A stretch of DNA of 64,000 bases from Nonomuraea africana (GCF_014873535.1 NZ_JADBEF010000001.1:9176001-9240000); one strand, 5' to 3'. Numbered from the stretch's first letter, positions 1 through 8,178 are shown. Notes: generated by a model from the sequence alone, not told the origin. Made by a program: numbers and translations.

Positions 1-1
1 C

Positions 2-589
2 TGCGACGGCTGGTCGGTGCGCGACGTGCTGGCGCACCTGGCAGGGGGGGAGCTCTACAACCACGCCTGCCTCGACGGCGACGTGAAGGGCTTCTTCGCC
101 AGGGTCGAGGCCGAAGGCGTCAAGGGGTTCGACGGGTTCAACGAGTGGTGCGTACGGCAGCGCCGTTCGCTGCCGGTCGAGCAGGTGCTGGAGGAATGGC
201 GGACGAAGAACGGCGAGACGCGCGAGCGGATGAGGGCGCTCGGCCGCGACGGACTGCTGCAGACCTCCGCCGGGCCCTACCCCGCGGGCCTGCAGACCTT
301 CCACTACGACTCGGAGTACGCCACGCACGCCGACGACGTGGGCGCTCCCGTCGCCGAGGACGAGCTGGACGACCGCATCTGGTGGCGGCTGCTGCTGGCT
401 CGCCACGTGCTGGCCGAGCAGGGGTCGAAGGCACAGGTGGAGCCCACGGCCGAGCAGGTCTGGGTGCACGCCGAGGGGGTGAGCAAGTCGATGTCCTTCC
501 CCGAGTTCGTCGACGCGACGGTCGGCAGGACCCTCCCCGAGCATGATCTCGACCCGCGCCTCGCCACGGCACTGCGGTGCCTCGCCTGA
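2..589 (+). CDS. DinB/maleylpyruvate isomerase N-terminal-like protein (5' partial)
   Basis: The frame is open from the left edge and reads CDGWSVRDVLAHLAG at once. This is the W-x-V-x-x-V-x-x-H-L signature near the N-terminus of the DinB/MDMPI_N four-helix bundle family, so the true start lies just outside the window. GTG at 17 is internal to this motif and unlikely to be the start. About 195 residues are visible, ending at TGA 587-589. Family members are mycothiol- or bacillithiol-dependent isomerases or transferases that bind a metal through spaced histidines. Here H at 36-38 and later HVLAEQ-type helices fit the fold, but the substrate cannot be told. The next gene follows after 13 bases. 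Confidence 0.75.
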   Translation, partial: CDGWSVRDVLAHLAGGELYNHACLDGDVKGFFARVEAEGVKGFDGFNEWCVRQRRSLPVEQVLEEWRTKNGETRERMRALGRDGLLQTSAGPYPAGLQTFHYDSEYATHADDVGAPVAEDELDDRIWWRLLLARHVLAEQGSKAQVEPTAEQVWVHAEGVSKSMSFPEFVDATVGRTLPEHDLDPRLATALRCLA

Positions 590-602
590 AAGGAGGCCGA
601 GC

Positions 603-839
603 ATGTGGCTGCGCGACCGCGCGGGAACCGAGCCGGCCACCGCGCGCAGCCCGACGCGGGCCAGGAAGATCCTGTCCGCCATCGCGCTGCCGGTGGCGCT
701 GGCCGCCGCGATCTTCTTCACCGTCCAGGCGATGAGCTCGGGGAGGGAGGTCTGGTGGTGGGAGGCGGCCATCGCGTACGCGGTCGCGCTTTTCGCCGCC
801 GTCGACCTCGTCGTGCTGCTGCGCCGCTCGCGCCGTTGA
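603..839 (+). CDS. small membrane protein, unknown function
   Basis: A 78-residue protein starting at ATG 603, chosen because AGGAGG at 591-596 sits six bases upstream. It has a short charged N-terminus followed by two hydrophobic segments (about residues 25-42 and 50-70) and an Arg-rich C-terminal end (LLRRSRR), so it is probably a two-pass inner-membrane protein. It is likely co-transcribed with the DinB-like gene just upstream. No family was recognised. Its stop codon lies inside a perfect 15-bp tandem duplication. Confidence 0.7.
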   Translation: MWLRDRAGTEPATARSPTRARKILSAIALPVALAAAIFFTVQAMSSGREVWWWEAAIAYAVALFAAVDLVVLLRRSRR

Positions 840-860
840 GAGGTCCGCCGTTGAGAGGTC
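831..860. repeat. 15-bp perfect tandem duplication
   Basis: CGCCGTTGAGAGGTC occurs at 831-845 and again, directly abutting, at 846-860. The first copy carries the stop codon of the plus-strand small membrane protein; the second abuts the stop codon of the minus-strand monooxygenase (859-861). It looks like a local duplication at a convergent gene junction. No function is evident. Confidence 0.85.
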
Positions 861-2373
861 AGCGTCCGATGGCCCGGTGGAGCGCGGCCCCGAGCGCCTC
901 GGCGGAGAACGAGGGCAGGACCGCCGCCAGGTGACCGTCCGGCCTGACCAGGTGGACGCTGTCGGGCCCCGCGCCCTCGCCGAGCGGCGCGCCCTCGATC
1001 CCGAGGTCGGGTAGCGCGAGAACCTCCACCGGCACGTCCCCGAGCCCGGCTCCGAGGGCCGCCGCCTCCGCGACCCTCTCGGGCCGCCCGACCAGCACGA
1101 CGAAACCCGCGCCGAAGCGCTCCCTCAACCGGCCGCCGCGCACCGGCGCGTCGGGGCAGATCACCCCGGGCACCGGCGGGCGCGCCGCTCCCGGCTCCTC
1201 GGGCACCGGACCGGTGGCGGTGGTCAGCGGGGAGTCGACATACCAGTACGGCTCGGCCAGCTTCCCCGAGTCGATCAGCAGCCGTGCCCCGGGATCGGTG
1301 ACGGCCCGCTCCAGCACGGTCCGCCGCCACTCCCATTGCGCGGCGGTCTGCGGCACGAGGAACTCCATCGTCTTCGCCGTCACCTCCAGGTTGACCAGCG
1401 CCGCCGCGCGCCGTTCGGCGTCGTAGGAGTCCAGCAGCCGATCCGGCGCGCCGCGCCGTACCAAGGCCAGCTTCCAGGCCAGGTTCTCCGCGTCCTGCAG
1501 TCCGGAGTTCAGGCCGCGCGCCCCGAAGGGAGCGAACAGGTGCGCGGCGTCGCCCGCCAGGAACACCCTCCCGCGCCCGAGCGACGCGGCCACCCGCGAG
1601 TGGAACCGGTAGACCGTCACCCAGACGATCTCGTACGGCAGGCTCCCCGTGATGCGCCCGACCATGCCGTCCAGGTCGGCCGTCGCCAGGTCGAAGCCGG
1701 GAGGCACCTGCCAGTCGATCCGCCACACCGAGTCGGGACACTGGTGCACCAGCACCTGCCGCCCGGGGTTCCACGGCGGGTCGAAGTAGAAGCGCCGCTC
1801 GCTCGGGAACGGCAACGACGCCTTGATGTCGCAGATCAGGAACAGGTCCTCGAACGAGCGGCCGGGGAAGTCGATCCCGGCCAGCCTGCGGACGGCGCTG
1901 CGCGGCCCGTCGGCGCCGACCAGGTGCGAGCCACGGACCGGACCGTCGCGGGTGAGGACGTCCACGCCGTCGTCATCCTCGCGATAGCCGATCACCGGGC
2001 AGCCGTACCTGAGGTCGACCAGCGGTTCGGCGGCGACCCTGGCGCCCAGCAGCTCCTCCACCCGCGCCTGCGAGATGTTGATCCACGGCGGCACCTCCGC
2101 CTTGGGGAAGGTCACCGAGTACAGCTCGTGCTCGCGGAAGTAGGTGCGGCCGGTGGTCCAGGTGACGCCCTCGGCCACCATGGCGCCGGCCACGCCCACC
2201 CGGCCGAGGATGTCGAGCACGTCGCGCTGGAAGCAGATCGCCTTCGAGCCGACGGCGGAGCGGTGCGGCGCGGCCTCCAGCAGCACCGTCGGCACCCGCC
2301 AGCGGGCCAGGAGCAGCGCGGTGGCGAGCCCCACGGGACCCGCCCCCGCGATCACGACTGGAGCCGGTCCCAT
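859..2373 (-). CDS. FAD-dependent aromatic-type monooxygenase
   Basis: A 504-residue flavoprotein hydroxylase of the PheA/TfdB (FAD_binding_3) type. The GxGxxG nucleotide loop GAGPVG is at residues 10-15, the second FAD/NADPH motif GADGPRS near 153-159, and the GD motif LAGDAAHLFAP near 272-282. The C-terminal ~100 residues look like the thioredoxin-like domain usual for this group. Family members hydroxylate phenols or polyketide-like aromatics with NAD(P)H and O2. ATG at 2373 is used, giving a 22-bp overlap with the end of the MBL-fold gene, so the two are translationally coupled. Together they may oxidise and then hydrolyse one substrate, which is unknown. Confidence 0.88.
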   Translation of the reverse strand: MGPAPVVIAGAGPVGLATALLLARWRVPTVLLEAAPHRSAVGSKAICFQRDVLDILGRVGVAGAMVAEGVTWTTGRTYFREHELYSVTFPKAEVPPWINISQARVEELLGARVAAEPLVDLRYGCPVIGYREDDDGVDVLTRDGPVRGSHLVGADGPRSAVRRLAGIDFPGRSFEDLFLICDIKASLPFPSERRFYFDPPWNPGRQVLVHQCPDSVWRIDWQVPPGFDLATADLDGMVGRITGSLPYEIVWVTVYRFHSRVAASLGRGRVFLAGDAAHLFAPFGARGLNSGLQDAENLAWKLALVRRGAPDRLLDSYDAERRAAALVNLEVTAKTMEFLVPQTAAQWEWRRTVLERAVTDPGARLLIDSGKLAEPYWYVDSPLTTATGPVPEEPGAARPPVPGVICPDAPVRGGRLRERFGAGFVVLVGRPERVAEAAALGAGLGDVPVEVLALPDLGIEGAPLGEGAGPDSVHLVRPDGHLAAVLPSFSAEALGAALHRAIGR

Positions 2374-3296
2374 ACCGCCCTGTCCCGTTCCGCCGTCCAG
2401 ATGACCGGCCGCTCGACGCCGTCCAGCTCGTCCCAGAGCCGGGAGACGTTGAACGGCAGGCAGTGCTCGAAGATCGGCCAGCCGCCGTACCGGGGCGCGA
2501 GGGCGGCGTGGGTCGCGTCGAAGGCCTCCTTCAGCGTGCCGCCCCGCCGGTGCACCGCGCCCACCTCGCGCAGCATCACCTCGAGGAAGTCGCGGGTCTG
2601 CGCGATCGCCGCGCCGACCTCGCGGGTGACCGCCCCTCGCCCGCCGATCAGGGTCCGCGCGCCGAGCGCGGCGACGCGGTCGAGCGTGGTGGTCGACCAC
2701 TCGCGGTGGAAGGCGTCGCCGGTGTAGAGCGCGGCTCTCGCCTCGACCAGGTCGCCGGCGAACAGGATCCGCTCGTCCGGCAGCCACGCCACGATGTCGC
2801 CCTCGGTGTGCCCTCTGCCGAAGTAGTGCAGCTCGAGGAAGCGGCCGCCGCCGAGGTCGATGGTGAGGCGGTCGGTGAAGGTGAGCGTGGGCAGGGTCAG
2901 CCCGGGGATCGAGCCCGGATCCTTGAACAGCCGGGGCATCCTGGCGTACTCCGACTCCCAGTCCTGCTGCCCGCGCTCCTCGATGAGGGCCCTGGTGTTG
3001 GCGTGCGCGACGATCACGTCGGCGTCGAACGCGGAGGCGCCCAGCACCCTGACCGCGTGGTAGTGCGAGAGGACGAGGTAGCGGACCGGCTTGCCGGTGT
3101 GCTCGCGCAGCTTGGCCAGCCACTGCCGGGCGGCGGTGGGGGTGGCCATGGCCTCGAAGCAGACCAGGAAGTCGTCCGCCTCGATCGCGCCGACGTTGGG
3201 ATCACCCTCGGCGGTGAGCGCGTAGACGCCGTCACCGACGATCTCCAGTGTCTGCCTCTTCTCCTCCACATCCCCGGAGGACGCAAACGCCCGCAT
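2352..3296 (-). CDS. MBL-fold hydrolase lacking part of the zinc motif
   Basis: A 314-residue metallo-beta-lactamase-fold protein. ATG 3296 is preceded by AGGAG about 8 bases upstream. The usual H-x-H-x-D-H motif appears as SHYHAVR (residues 77-83), keeping the two histidines but with Val and Arg where Asp and His are expected. Later ligands are present: GRGHTEGD (H163) and LFAGDL (D182). The second metal site is therefore probably missing. The gene is followed, with a 22-bp overlap, by the FAD monooxygenase. Role could be hydrolysis of an ester or lactone in the same pathway. Confidence 0.85.
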   Translation of the reverse strand: MRAFASSGDVEEKRQTLEIVGDGVYALTAEGDPNVGAIEADDFLVCFEAMATPTAARQWLAKLREHTGKPVRYLVLSHYHAVRVLGASAFDADVIVAHANTRALIEERGQQDWESEYARMPRLFKDPGSIPGLTLPTLTFTDRLTIDLGGGRFLELHYFGRGHTEGDIVAWLPDERILFAGDLVEARAALYTGDAFHREWSTTTLDRVAALGARTLIGGRGAVTREVGAAIAQTRDFLEVMLREVGAVHRRGGTLKEAFDATHAALAPRYGGWPIFEHCLPFNVSRLWDELDGVERPVIWTAERDRAVWDRLQS

Positions 3297-3353
3297 ACTC
3301 GTCTCCTACCCAAGCCGCTCTCCCTTTTCTCGGGTCGCTCCGTTTTCCAGTCC

Positions 3354-3554
3354 TTACGGCAAGCCATCCCCAGCGCCTCCGTAGTCACCAGCTCCGGTCT
3401 GTCCAGGGGACGCTCCTCGGGCGCGCGCCGTCCCTCCGTCACGGCGAGACGTTGGCCCGGTCCGTGGGAGACCCCGGCCCGCGCGCCCGAGAAGCGTCCC
3501 TTTGAGAGGCCGCACCCCGCGCCGGACGGAGGCGCGGGAGCGGGCTTGCCGTAA
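3354..3554. repeat. 12-bp inverted repeat with ~177-bp spacing
   Basis: TTACGGCAAGCC at 3354-3365 is repeated in inverted orientation (GGCTTGCCGTAA) at 3543-3554. It lies in the intergenic region upstream of the MBL-fold gene, and the right arm is inside the small secreted ORF. Both arms are exact. Significance is unknown; no transposase is nearby. Confidence 0.55.
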
Positions 3555-3618
3555 ATCCGAAGAGACCGGCACCCCCGAAGAGCGCCAGGGCGACGAGTAG
3601 CGCGAGGGTACGTCTCAT
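3439..3618 (-). CDS. putative small secreted peptide
   Basis: A 59-residue ORF starting at ATG 3618 with a weak AAGGG ribosome site about 6 bases upstream. The first ~24 residues are a typical Sec signal sequence (MRRT then a Leu/Ala/Gly-rich core), and the rest is Arg/Pro/Ser-rich with no recognisable domain. A good sigma-70-type promoter lies immediately upstream (3650-3678), which is the main reason for calling it. It is the only ORF supported in the otherwise empty 3297-3855 stretch. Confidence 0.42.
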   Translation of the reverse strand: MRRTLALLVALALFGGAGLFGFTASPLPRLRPARGAASQRDASRARGPGSPTDRANVSP

Positions 3619-3649
3619 GGGCAGACCCTTCGTGATGGGGAGTGGCTGC

Positions 3650-3678
3650 ATTCTAAGATGGCAAACTAATAGCTGCAA
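3650..3678 (-). promoter_or_regulatory. candidate sigma-70 promoter
   Basis: On the minus strand TTGCAG (3678-3673) and TAGAAT (3655-3650) are separated by exactly 17 bases, inside an unusually AT-rich patch (about 3650-3720). Transcription would start about 25 bases upstream of the small secreted ORF at 3618. It may also serve the downstream MBL-fold/monooxygenase pair. Confidence 0.45.
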
Positions 3679-3812
3679 TATTTCGACGTGATCTCGCAAA
3701 AATATGATTGCTGTTGTTGGGCGGTCCGTGCGTGTCAAGTACCAGGTGGGGCCGCTCGGCGCCGGCAGGAGAACTCGAAAGCCCCGCGCAAGCGGCGCTG
3801 CCCGATGCGTGC

Positions 3813-3830
3813 AAGTGGTTGCAAGCACTT
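3813..3830. promoter_or_regulatory. LacI-type operator upstream of the regulator gene
   Basis: AAGTGGTTGCAAGCACTT is an 18-bp near-perfect palindrome (16 of 18 positions) centred on TTGCAA, 26 bases upstream of the LacI-family ATG at 3856. This is the expected place for autoregulation. The core and right half TTGCAAGCA recur at 8208-8216 before the sugar-binding protein gene. Confidence 0.6.
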
Positions 3831-3855
3831 ACGTTGATCCGCGTATAGTTTGCGC

Positions 3856-4842
3856 ATGACGCGACGACTGGCCGAGGTGGCCAAGAAGGTCGGGGTGAGC
3901 GAGGCCACCGTCAGCCGGGTGCTGAACGGGAAGCCGGGGGTTTCCGAGGCCACCCGCGAGGCCGTGCTGACCGCGCTCGACGTGCTCGGCTACGAGCGCC
4001 CCACCCAACTGCGCGGCGACCGGGCCCGCCTGGTCGGGCTGGTCCTCCCCGAGCTGCAGAACCCGATCTTCCCCGCCTTCGCCGAGGTGGTCGGCGGCGC
4101 GCTGGCCCAGCAGGGGTTCACCAGCGTTCTGTGCACCAGGACCGTCGGCGGCGTCTCGGAGGCCGACTACGTCGACCTGCTCCTGCAGCAGCAGGTGTCG
4201 GGAGTCGTCTTCGCGGGCGGGCTCTACGCGCAGGCCGACGCCTCGCACGAGCACTACGAGCTCATTCTCGAGCGCAAACTTCCGACCGTCCTGGTGAACG
4301 CCGCCGTCGAGCACCTGGGCTTCCCGCAGGTCTCCTCCGACGACGCGGTGGCCGCCGAGATGGCGCTGGGCCATCTGCGCGCGCTCGGCCACGAACGCAT
4401 CGGCATGGTCCTCGGGCCCAAGGACCACATGCCCTCCCGCCGCAAGCTCGAGGCGTTCCTGGCGGCGGGCGGCGACCACGACCTGGTCGAACACGCCATG
4501 TTCTCGCTGGAGGGCGGGCACGCGGCGGCCACCAGGCTGGTGCGCAAGGGCGCGACCGGTGTCATCTGCGCCAGCGACCTGCTGGCCCTGGGCACGATCA
4601 GGGCCGCCCGGCGGGCGGGGCGCAAGGTCCCCGACGACCTGTCGGTGATCGGGTACGACGACTCGGCCCTCATGACCTGCGTCGACCCGCCGCTCACCAC
4701 GGTCCGCCAGCCCATCGACGCGATGGGCCGCGCCGCGGTGGACCTGCTGGTCGCGCTGATCGACAAGGCGGTGGTCCCGGCCGACGAGCTGCTCTTCGAA
4801 CCGGAACTGGTCGTCAGGGCCTCCACCGCCCGCGTCCAGTAG
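3856..4842 (+). CDS. LacI-family transcriptional regulator
   Basis: A 328-residue LacI/GalR repressor. The N-terminal helix-turn-helix (RLAEVAKKVGVSEATVSRVL, about residues 4-23) and hinge helix are followed by a periplasmic-binding-protein-like sensor domain, with the family's VICASDLLALG and VIGYDDS motifs near the end. ATG 3856 is preferred over the in-frame TTG at 3850. The palindrome at 3813-3830 is probably its own operator. A matching core 60 bp upstream of the binding-protein gene at 8276 suggests that it controls the ABC importer and GH13 glucosidase downstream, as MalR/AglR-type regulators do in other actinomycetes. The effector is presumably an alpha-glucoside (inference). Confidence 0.9.
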   Translation: MTRRLAEVAKKVGVSEATVSRVLNGKPGVSEATREAVLTALDVLGYERPTQLRGDRARLVGLVLPELQNPIFPAFAEVVGGALAQQGFTSVLCTRTVGGVSEADYVDLLLQQQVSGVVFAGGLYAQADASHEHYELILERKLPTVLVNAAVEHLGFPQVSSDDAVAAEMALGHLRALGHERIGMVLGPKDHMPSRRKLEAFLAAGGDHDLVEHAMFSLEGGHAAATRLVRKGATGVICASDLLALGTIRAARRAGRKVPDDLSVIGYDDSALMTCVDPPLTTVRQPIDAMGRAAVDLLVALIDKAVVPADELLFEPELVVRASTARVQ

Positions 4843-4844
4843 GT

Positions 4845-5861
4845 TCAGGCGCGTCCCGACGGCACGCGCCTGGGGTCGATCCGCAGGTGCGCGTCGCCGA
4901 AGACGTGCGGGCCCGCGGCCGCGATGAAGTCGCCGGGGAAGCCGAGCGTGAAGTCCGTGGCCGCCTCCAGGCGCCGCACGGCCTCCTCTGGCAGCACCAG
5001 GCCGAGCGCGCCCACGCTGTCCTCGAGCTGCGCGGCGCTGCTCGCCCCCACGATCGGATGGACGGCGTGCGACCTCGCCCTGGTCCATGCGATCGCCACC
5101 TGGGCGGGGGAGTGCCCCAGCTCGTCGGCGACCTCCTGCACCGCCTTCGCCACGGCCAGCTCCCTCGCGCCGAGTGACTCGCGGGAGACGCGGCCGCCGG
5201 TGGGGCCGTCCTGCGGGCGGGTGAACCTGCCGGACAGCACCCCGTGCGCCAGCGGCCCCCACGCGGCGACCGTCAGGCCGAGCGTCTCCGCCATCGGCAG
5301 CAGCTCGCGCTCGACGTCGCGGTTCAGCAGGCTGTACGGCACCTGCACCGCCGAGAACGGCGTCCATCCACGCCACTCGGCCAGCGTGTTGGCGCGGGCG
5401 ACCACCCACGCGGGAGCGTCGGAGATGCCGGCGTAAAGGATCTTCCCTGCCCGGACGGCGTCGTCCAGCGCCCGCATCGTCTCCTCGACCGGGGTGTGCC
5501 GATCCCAGAGATTGACCCAGTACAGGTCGATGTAGTCGGTCCGCAGCCGCCGCAGGCTCTCCTCCAGTGACAGGACGAGATTCTTGCGGTGGCTGCCCGC
5601 CGCGTTCGGGTCGCCGCCGTCGCGCGAGACCGTGTACTTGGTCGCCACGACGAACCGGTCACGCCTGCCCTCCAGCAGCTCACCGAGGACGGACTCGCTG
5701 CGTCCTCCGCCGTAGAAGTTGGCGGTGTCGACGACGTTGCCGCCCGCCTCGCCGTACCGGTCGAGGATGCGGCGGGCGGCCTCGAGCTCGGTGAAGAGCA
5801 TCGCGCCCAGGAACACCTCGGAGACCCGTAGCCCGGTTCCGCCGAGCAGCCGGTAGCGCAT
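4845..5861 (-). CDS. aldo/keto reductase
   Basis: A 338-residue TIM-barrel NADPH-dependent oxidoreductase. Catalytic Asp45, Tyr50 (VVDTANFYGGG) and Lys75 (VVATKY) are visible. The fourth tetrad residue, normally His in a DLYxxHxxD context, reads DLYWVNLWD, so it is Asn117. The C-terminal cofactor region (AIAWTRA, then PIVGASSAAQLEDSV) is typical. The start at 5861 lies two bases after the stop of the FMN reductase gene, so the two form an operon divergent from the TetR gene. Substrate unknown; probably an aldehyde or quinone-related stress function. Confidence 0.9.
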   Translation of the reverse strand: MRYRLLGGTGLRVSEVFLGAMLFTELEAARRILDRYGEAGGNVVDTANFYGGGRSESVLGELLEGRRDRFVVATKYTVSRDGGDPNAAGSHRKNLVLSLEESLRRLRTDYIDLYWVNLWDRHTPVEETMRALDDAVRAGKILYAGISDAPAWVVARANTLAEWRGWTPFSAVQVPYSLLNRDVERELLPMAETLGLTVAAWGPLAHGVLSGRFTRPQDGPTGGRVSRESLGARELAVAKAVQEVADELGHSPAQVAIAWTRARSHAVHPIVGASSAAQLEDSVGALGLVLPEEAVRRLEAATDFTLGFPGDFIAAAGPHVFGDAHLRIDPRRVPSGRA

Positions 5862-5863
5862 GA

Positions 5864-6472
5864 TCAGGCCGGGACGGGCTGGGCGGCGGCGGCGCGCAGC
5901 GGCGCGAGGGCACGGGACCAGGCGACGACCTCGTCGAGAAGCTCGATCAGGGTCGGCTCCTGGTGCGGGCCCGGCGCGAAGACGCCCGGCTGGGTGGGGT
6001 CGGTGATCTCGAAGTCGGTGAACACCGACAGCGCCACCTGGCTGCGGACGCTCGCGACCTTGAGCTCGGTGAGGGAGAGCCGCAGGTGCTCGACCGCCCG
6101 TGTGCCGCCGTGGACGCCGTAGCTGACGAACCCCGCGGCCTTGTTGTGCCATTCGGCGAACAGGAAGTCGATCGCGTTCTTCAGGGAGGCGGGGACGGAG
6201 TGGTTGTACTCGGGGGTGACGAAGACGAAGCCGTCGAAGGAGGCGATCGTCTCGGACCACTTCGAGGTGTGCGCGTGGGCGTACTCGCCGAACAGCGCGG
6301 GTACCGGCTCGTCGAGCAGCGGCAGGCCGTACTCGGCCAGGTCGACCACCTCGTAGGTCACCCCGTCGCCGATGGTGGCGTGCCGGCCGGCGACGTCGGC
6401 GACCCATAGGGCCACGGCGGCTCCCTTGCGGCGCGGCCTGGTGCTGCCGATGACGATGGCGATGCGGGTCAT
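5864..6472 (-). CDS. NADPH-dependent FMN reductase
   Basis: A 202-residue flavodoxin-fold protein. The FMN phosphate loop GSTRPRRKG follows the first strand, and TPEYNHSVPASLKNAIDF is the hallmark of the NADPH-dependent FMN reductase/azoreductase-like family. ATG 6472 is chosen over longer frames because homologues begin with MTRIAIVIGSTR-like sequence. First gene of an operon with the aldo/keto reductase and divergent from the TetR regulator, 83 bp away, which probably represses both. Likely role: quinone or nitro-compound reduction in stress defence. Confidence 0.9.
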   Translation of the reverse strand: MTRIAIVIGSTRPRRKGAAVALWVADVAGRHATIGDGVTYEVVDLAEYGLPLLDEPVPALFGEYAHAHTSKWSETIASFDGFVFVTPEYNHSVPASLKNAIDFLFAEWHNKAAGFVSYGVHGGTRAVEHLRLSLTELKVASVRSQVALSVFTDFEITDPTQPGVFAPGPHQEPTLIELLDEVVAWSRALAPLRAAAAQPVPA

Positions 6473-6555
6473 GGTGTCTCTCCTTCGTGGTGCGGACAAC
6501 CGGTAAAGTACAACGTGCATGGCAATAAGTAAAACGATGATTGTAAAGAGGTGTC
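6473..6555. promoter_or_regulatory. divergent promoter region with AT-rich core
   Basis: The 83-bp space between the FMN reductase and TetR genes is AT-rich from about 6503 to 6548. It contains TACAA (6509-6513) and TTGTA (6541-6545) as an inverted pair, plus repeated GTAAA. This is a plausible TetR operator region, although the palindrome is weak. Confidence 0.35.
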
Positions 6556-7161
6556 GTGACCAGGACTCCCAGGGCCGACAAGCGACAGGCGATCCTCGCC
6601 GGTGCGCTGAGCGTGTTCGCACGTGACGGCTACACCAGAGCGAGCATCGACACGATCTCCGCGGCGGCGGGGGTGTCGACCCGCACGATCTACAACCACT
6701 TCACCGACAAGGCCCAGCTGTTCCAGACCGTCATCCAGGAGAGCGCGGCCGCGGCGGCGCACGCCCAGATCGCGATCATCGATCGGCACCTGAGCAAGGT
6801 CACCGACCTGGAGGCCGACCTCGTCGAGTTCGGCAGGGCCTTCGTGGCCCCCGCCGCCGACCAGGCCGCGCACTTCGCCCTGGTCCGCCAGATCAACGCG
6901 GAGGCGGGGCACATCCCGGCGGCGGCGATCGAGGCCTGGCAGGAGACCGGGCCGCGAAGGGTCCGCCGCGAGCTGGCCGGACGCCTGGAGCGGCTGGCCG
7001 GTCAGGGCCTGCTGGAGATCGGCGACCCCGATCGGGCGGCGCTGCACCTCATGGCGCTGATCTCGGCCACCGGCAGGGCGGTCGCCGTGCCCACCGAGGA
7101 GGAGATCGCCGAGACGGTCCGCGCGGGCGTCCGCGTCTTCCTCCACGGCTACCTGCGCTGA
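6556..7161 (+). CDS. TetR-family transcriptional regulator
   Basis: A 201-residue repressor. The N-terminal HTH is clear (about residues 10-50, ending STRTIYNHFTDKAQLF), followed by an all-helical ligand domain resembling the TetR_C AefR-like group. Start is GTG 6556 with AGAGG just upstream. It is divergent from the FMN reductase/aldo-keto reductase operon and probably represses it in response to a small hydrophobic or redox-active compound. Confidence 0.88.
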   Translation: MTRTPRADKRQAILAGALSVFARDGYTRASIDTISAAAGVSTRTIYNHFTDKAQLFQTVIQESAAAAAHAQIAIIDRHLSKVTDLEADLVEFGRAFVAPAADQAAHFALVRQINAEAGHIPAAAIEAWQETGPRRVRRELAGRLERLAGQGLLEIGDPDRAALHLMALISATGRAVAVPTEEEIAETVRAGVRVFLHGYLR

Positions 7162-7230
7162 CGGCGGGCCTGGCGCTCGGGCGTAGAGTCTCTGGCCGAC
7201 AAGCGGCGAGAGACCTGAGAGGTGTGCGCG

Positions 7231-8178
7231 GTGCGGTTCTTCCGAGGTGGACTGGCGATGGCCCTGCTGGGGGCGGCGGTGTGCGGGTGCGCCGTGACCG
7301 ACTGGGCCGTGCGCCAGCGGCTGGGAGAGGCCGCCCCCGTGGCCACCGCCACCCCGGCCCCGACCGCAAAGGACGCCAAGGACGCCGAGCTGCCCGCGGA
7401 CGCGCGTGAGCTCTATCTGGAGTCGCTGCGGCAGCAGGCGCTGCAGCCGACCGTCCACCTGGTGCACGAGTACTACCGGCAGAAGAAGTTCTATCCCGGC
7501 GGCAGCCGCTCCGTCGTGGTCTCGCGGTTCGACTACGGGACCAAGGCCGTGCATCTGGAGAACTCGCAGGTGACCGTGGCGGGCGGGAAGACCTGGACGG
7601 CGTGGTCGACCTGGTGCCTCGACGGGTCGGAGGACTGGTTCTGGACCCGCGAGGTCGGCTGGAGCCTGAGGTCCAGTAGCGGGTGCCCGAGCCTCCCCTC
7701 CCAGGCGTGGCTCAACGACGGCCTCGGCGTCGGCGGGCTGACCGAGGAGCAGGCCGACGTCTTCGTCGGGAAGCTCCGCGAGTGGACGGGGCTGATCACG
7801 GCCCGCGGGATGAGCGTCGTCAAGCGCGACGGCAAGCCGTACGTGCGCCTCGAGATCAGGGTGCGGCCGGTGCGGTTCGGCGGCGGGCGCCCGGTCGGCG
7901 CGGGCCTGTACCACGACGCGTTCAAGCACACCGAGCTCGACGGGATCGCCCACCCGTACGGCCTGCTGGCCGGCGGCGGATCCGCGATGGACATCGTCCG
8001 CTACATCGACCCCGAGACTCGGCTGCCCGTCTACTCGGAGACGCGGGAGACCGGCAGTGGAGCCTGGCGGATGCACAGGGTCGAGTACGAGTTCGGCCGC
8101 CCGGTGGGTGAGAGCGCCCGGCCCGCCAAGCCCGGCATCGCCCGGCTGAGGTGGCAGCCGGAGGGAGCCGTCATGTAG
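7231..8178 (+). CDS. putative lipoprotein, unknown function
   Basis: About 315 residues from GTG 7231, chosen because AGAGG (7218-7222) is 8 bases upstream; GTG 7222 would overlap that site. The N-terminus has a hydrophobic signal and a cysteine pair (VCGCAV) compatible with a lipobox, then a Pro/Thr/Ala-rich linker. The mature part contains many aromatic residues and no recognised domain. It is probably membrane-anchored on the outside. It stands alone between the TetR gene and the sugar importer and may be its own transcription unit. Confidence 0.7.
   Translation: MRFFRGGLAMALLGAAVCGCAVTDWAVRQRLGEAAPVATATPAPTAKDAKDAELPADARELYLESLRQQALQPTVHLVHEYYRQKKFYPGGSRSVVVSRFDYGTKAVHLENSQVTVAGGKTWTAWSTWCLDGSEDWFWTREVGWSLRSSSGCPSLPSQAWLNDGLGVGGLTEEQADVFVGKLREWTGLITARGMSVVKRDGKPYVRLEIRVRPVRFGGGRPVGAGLYHDAFKHTELDGIAHPYGLLAGGGSAMDIVRYIDPETRLPVYSETRETGSGAWRMHRVEYEFGRPVGESARPAKPGIARLRWQPEGAVM

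Noticed and set aside
859..3123. A 754-codon minus-strand open frame covering both the MBL and monooxygenase region
   Set aside because: Its first ~250 codons are an out-of-frame reading of the MBL gene (Arg/Ala-rich, no domain). Only the part from ATG 2373 is the real monooxygenase.
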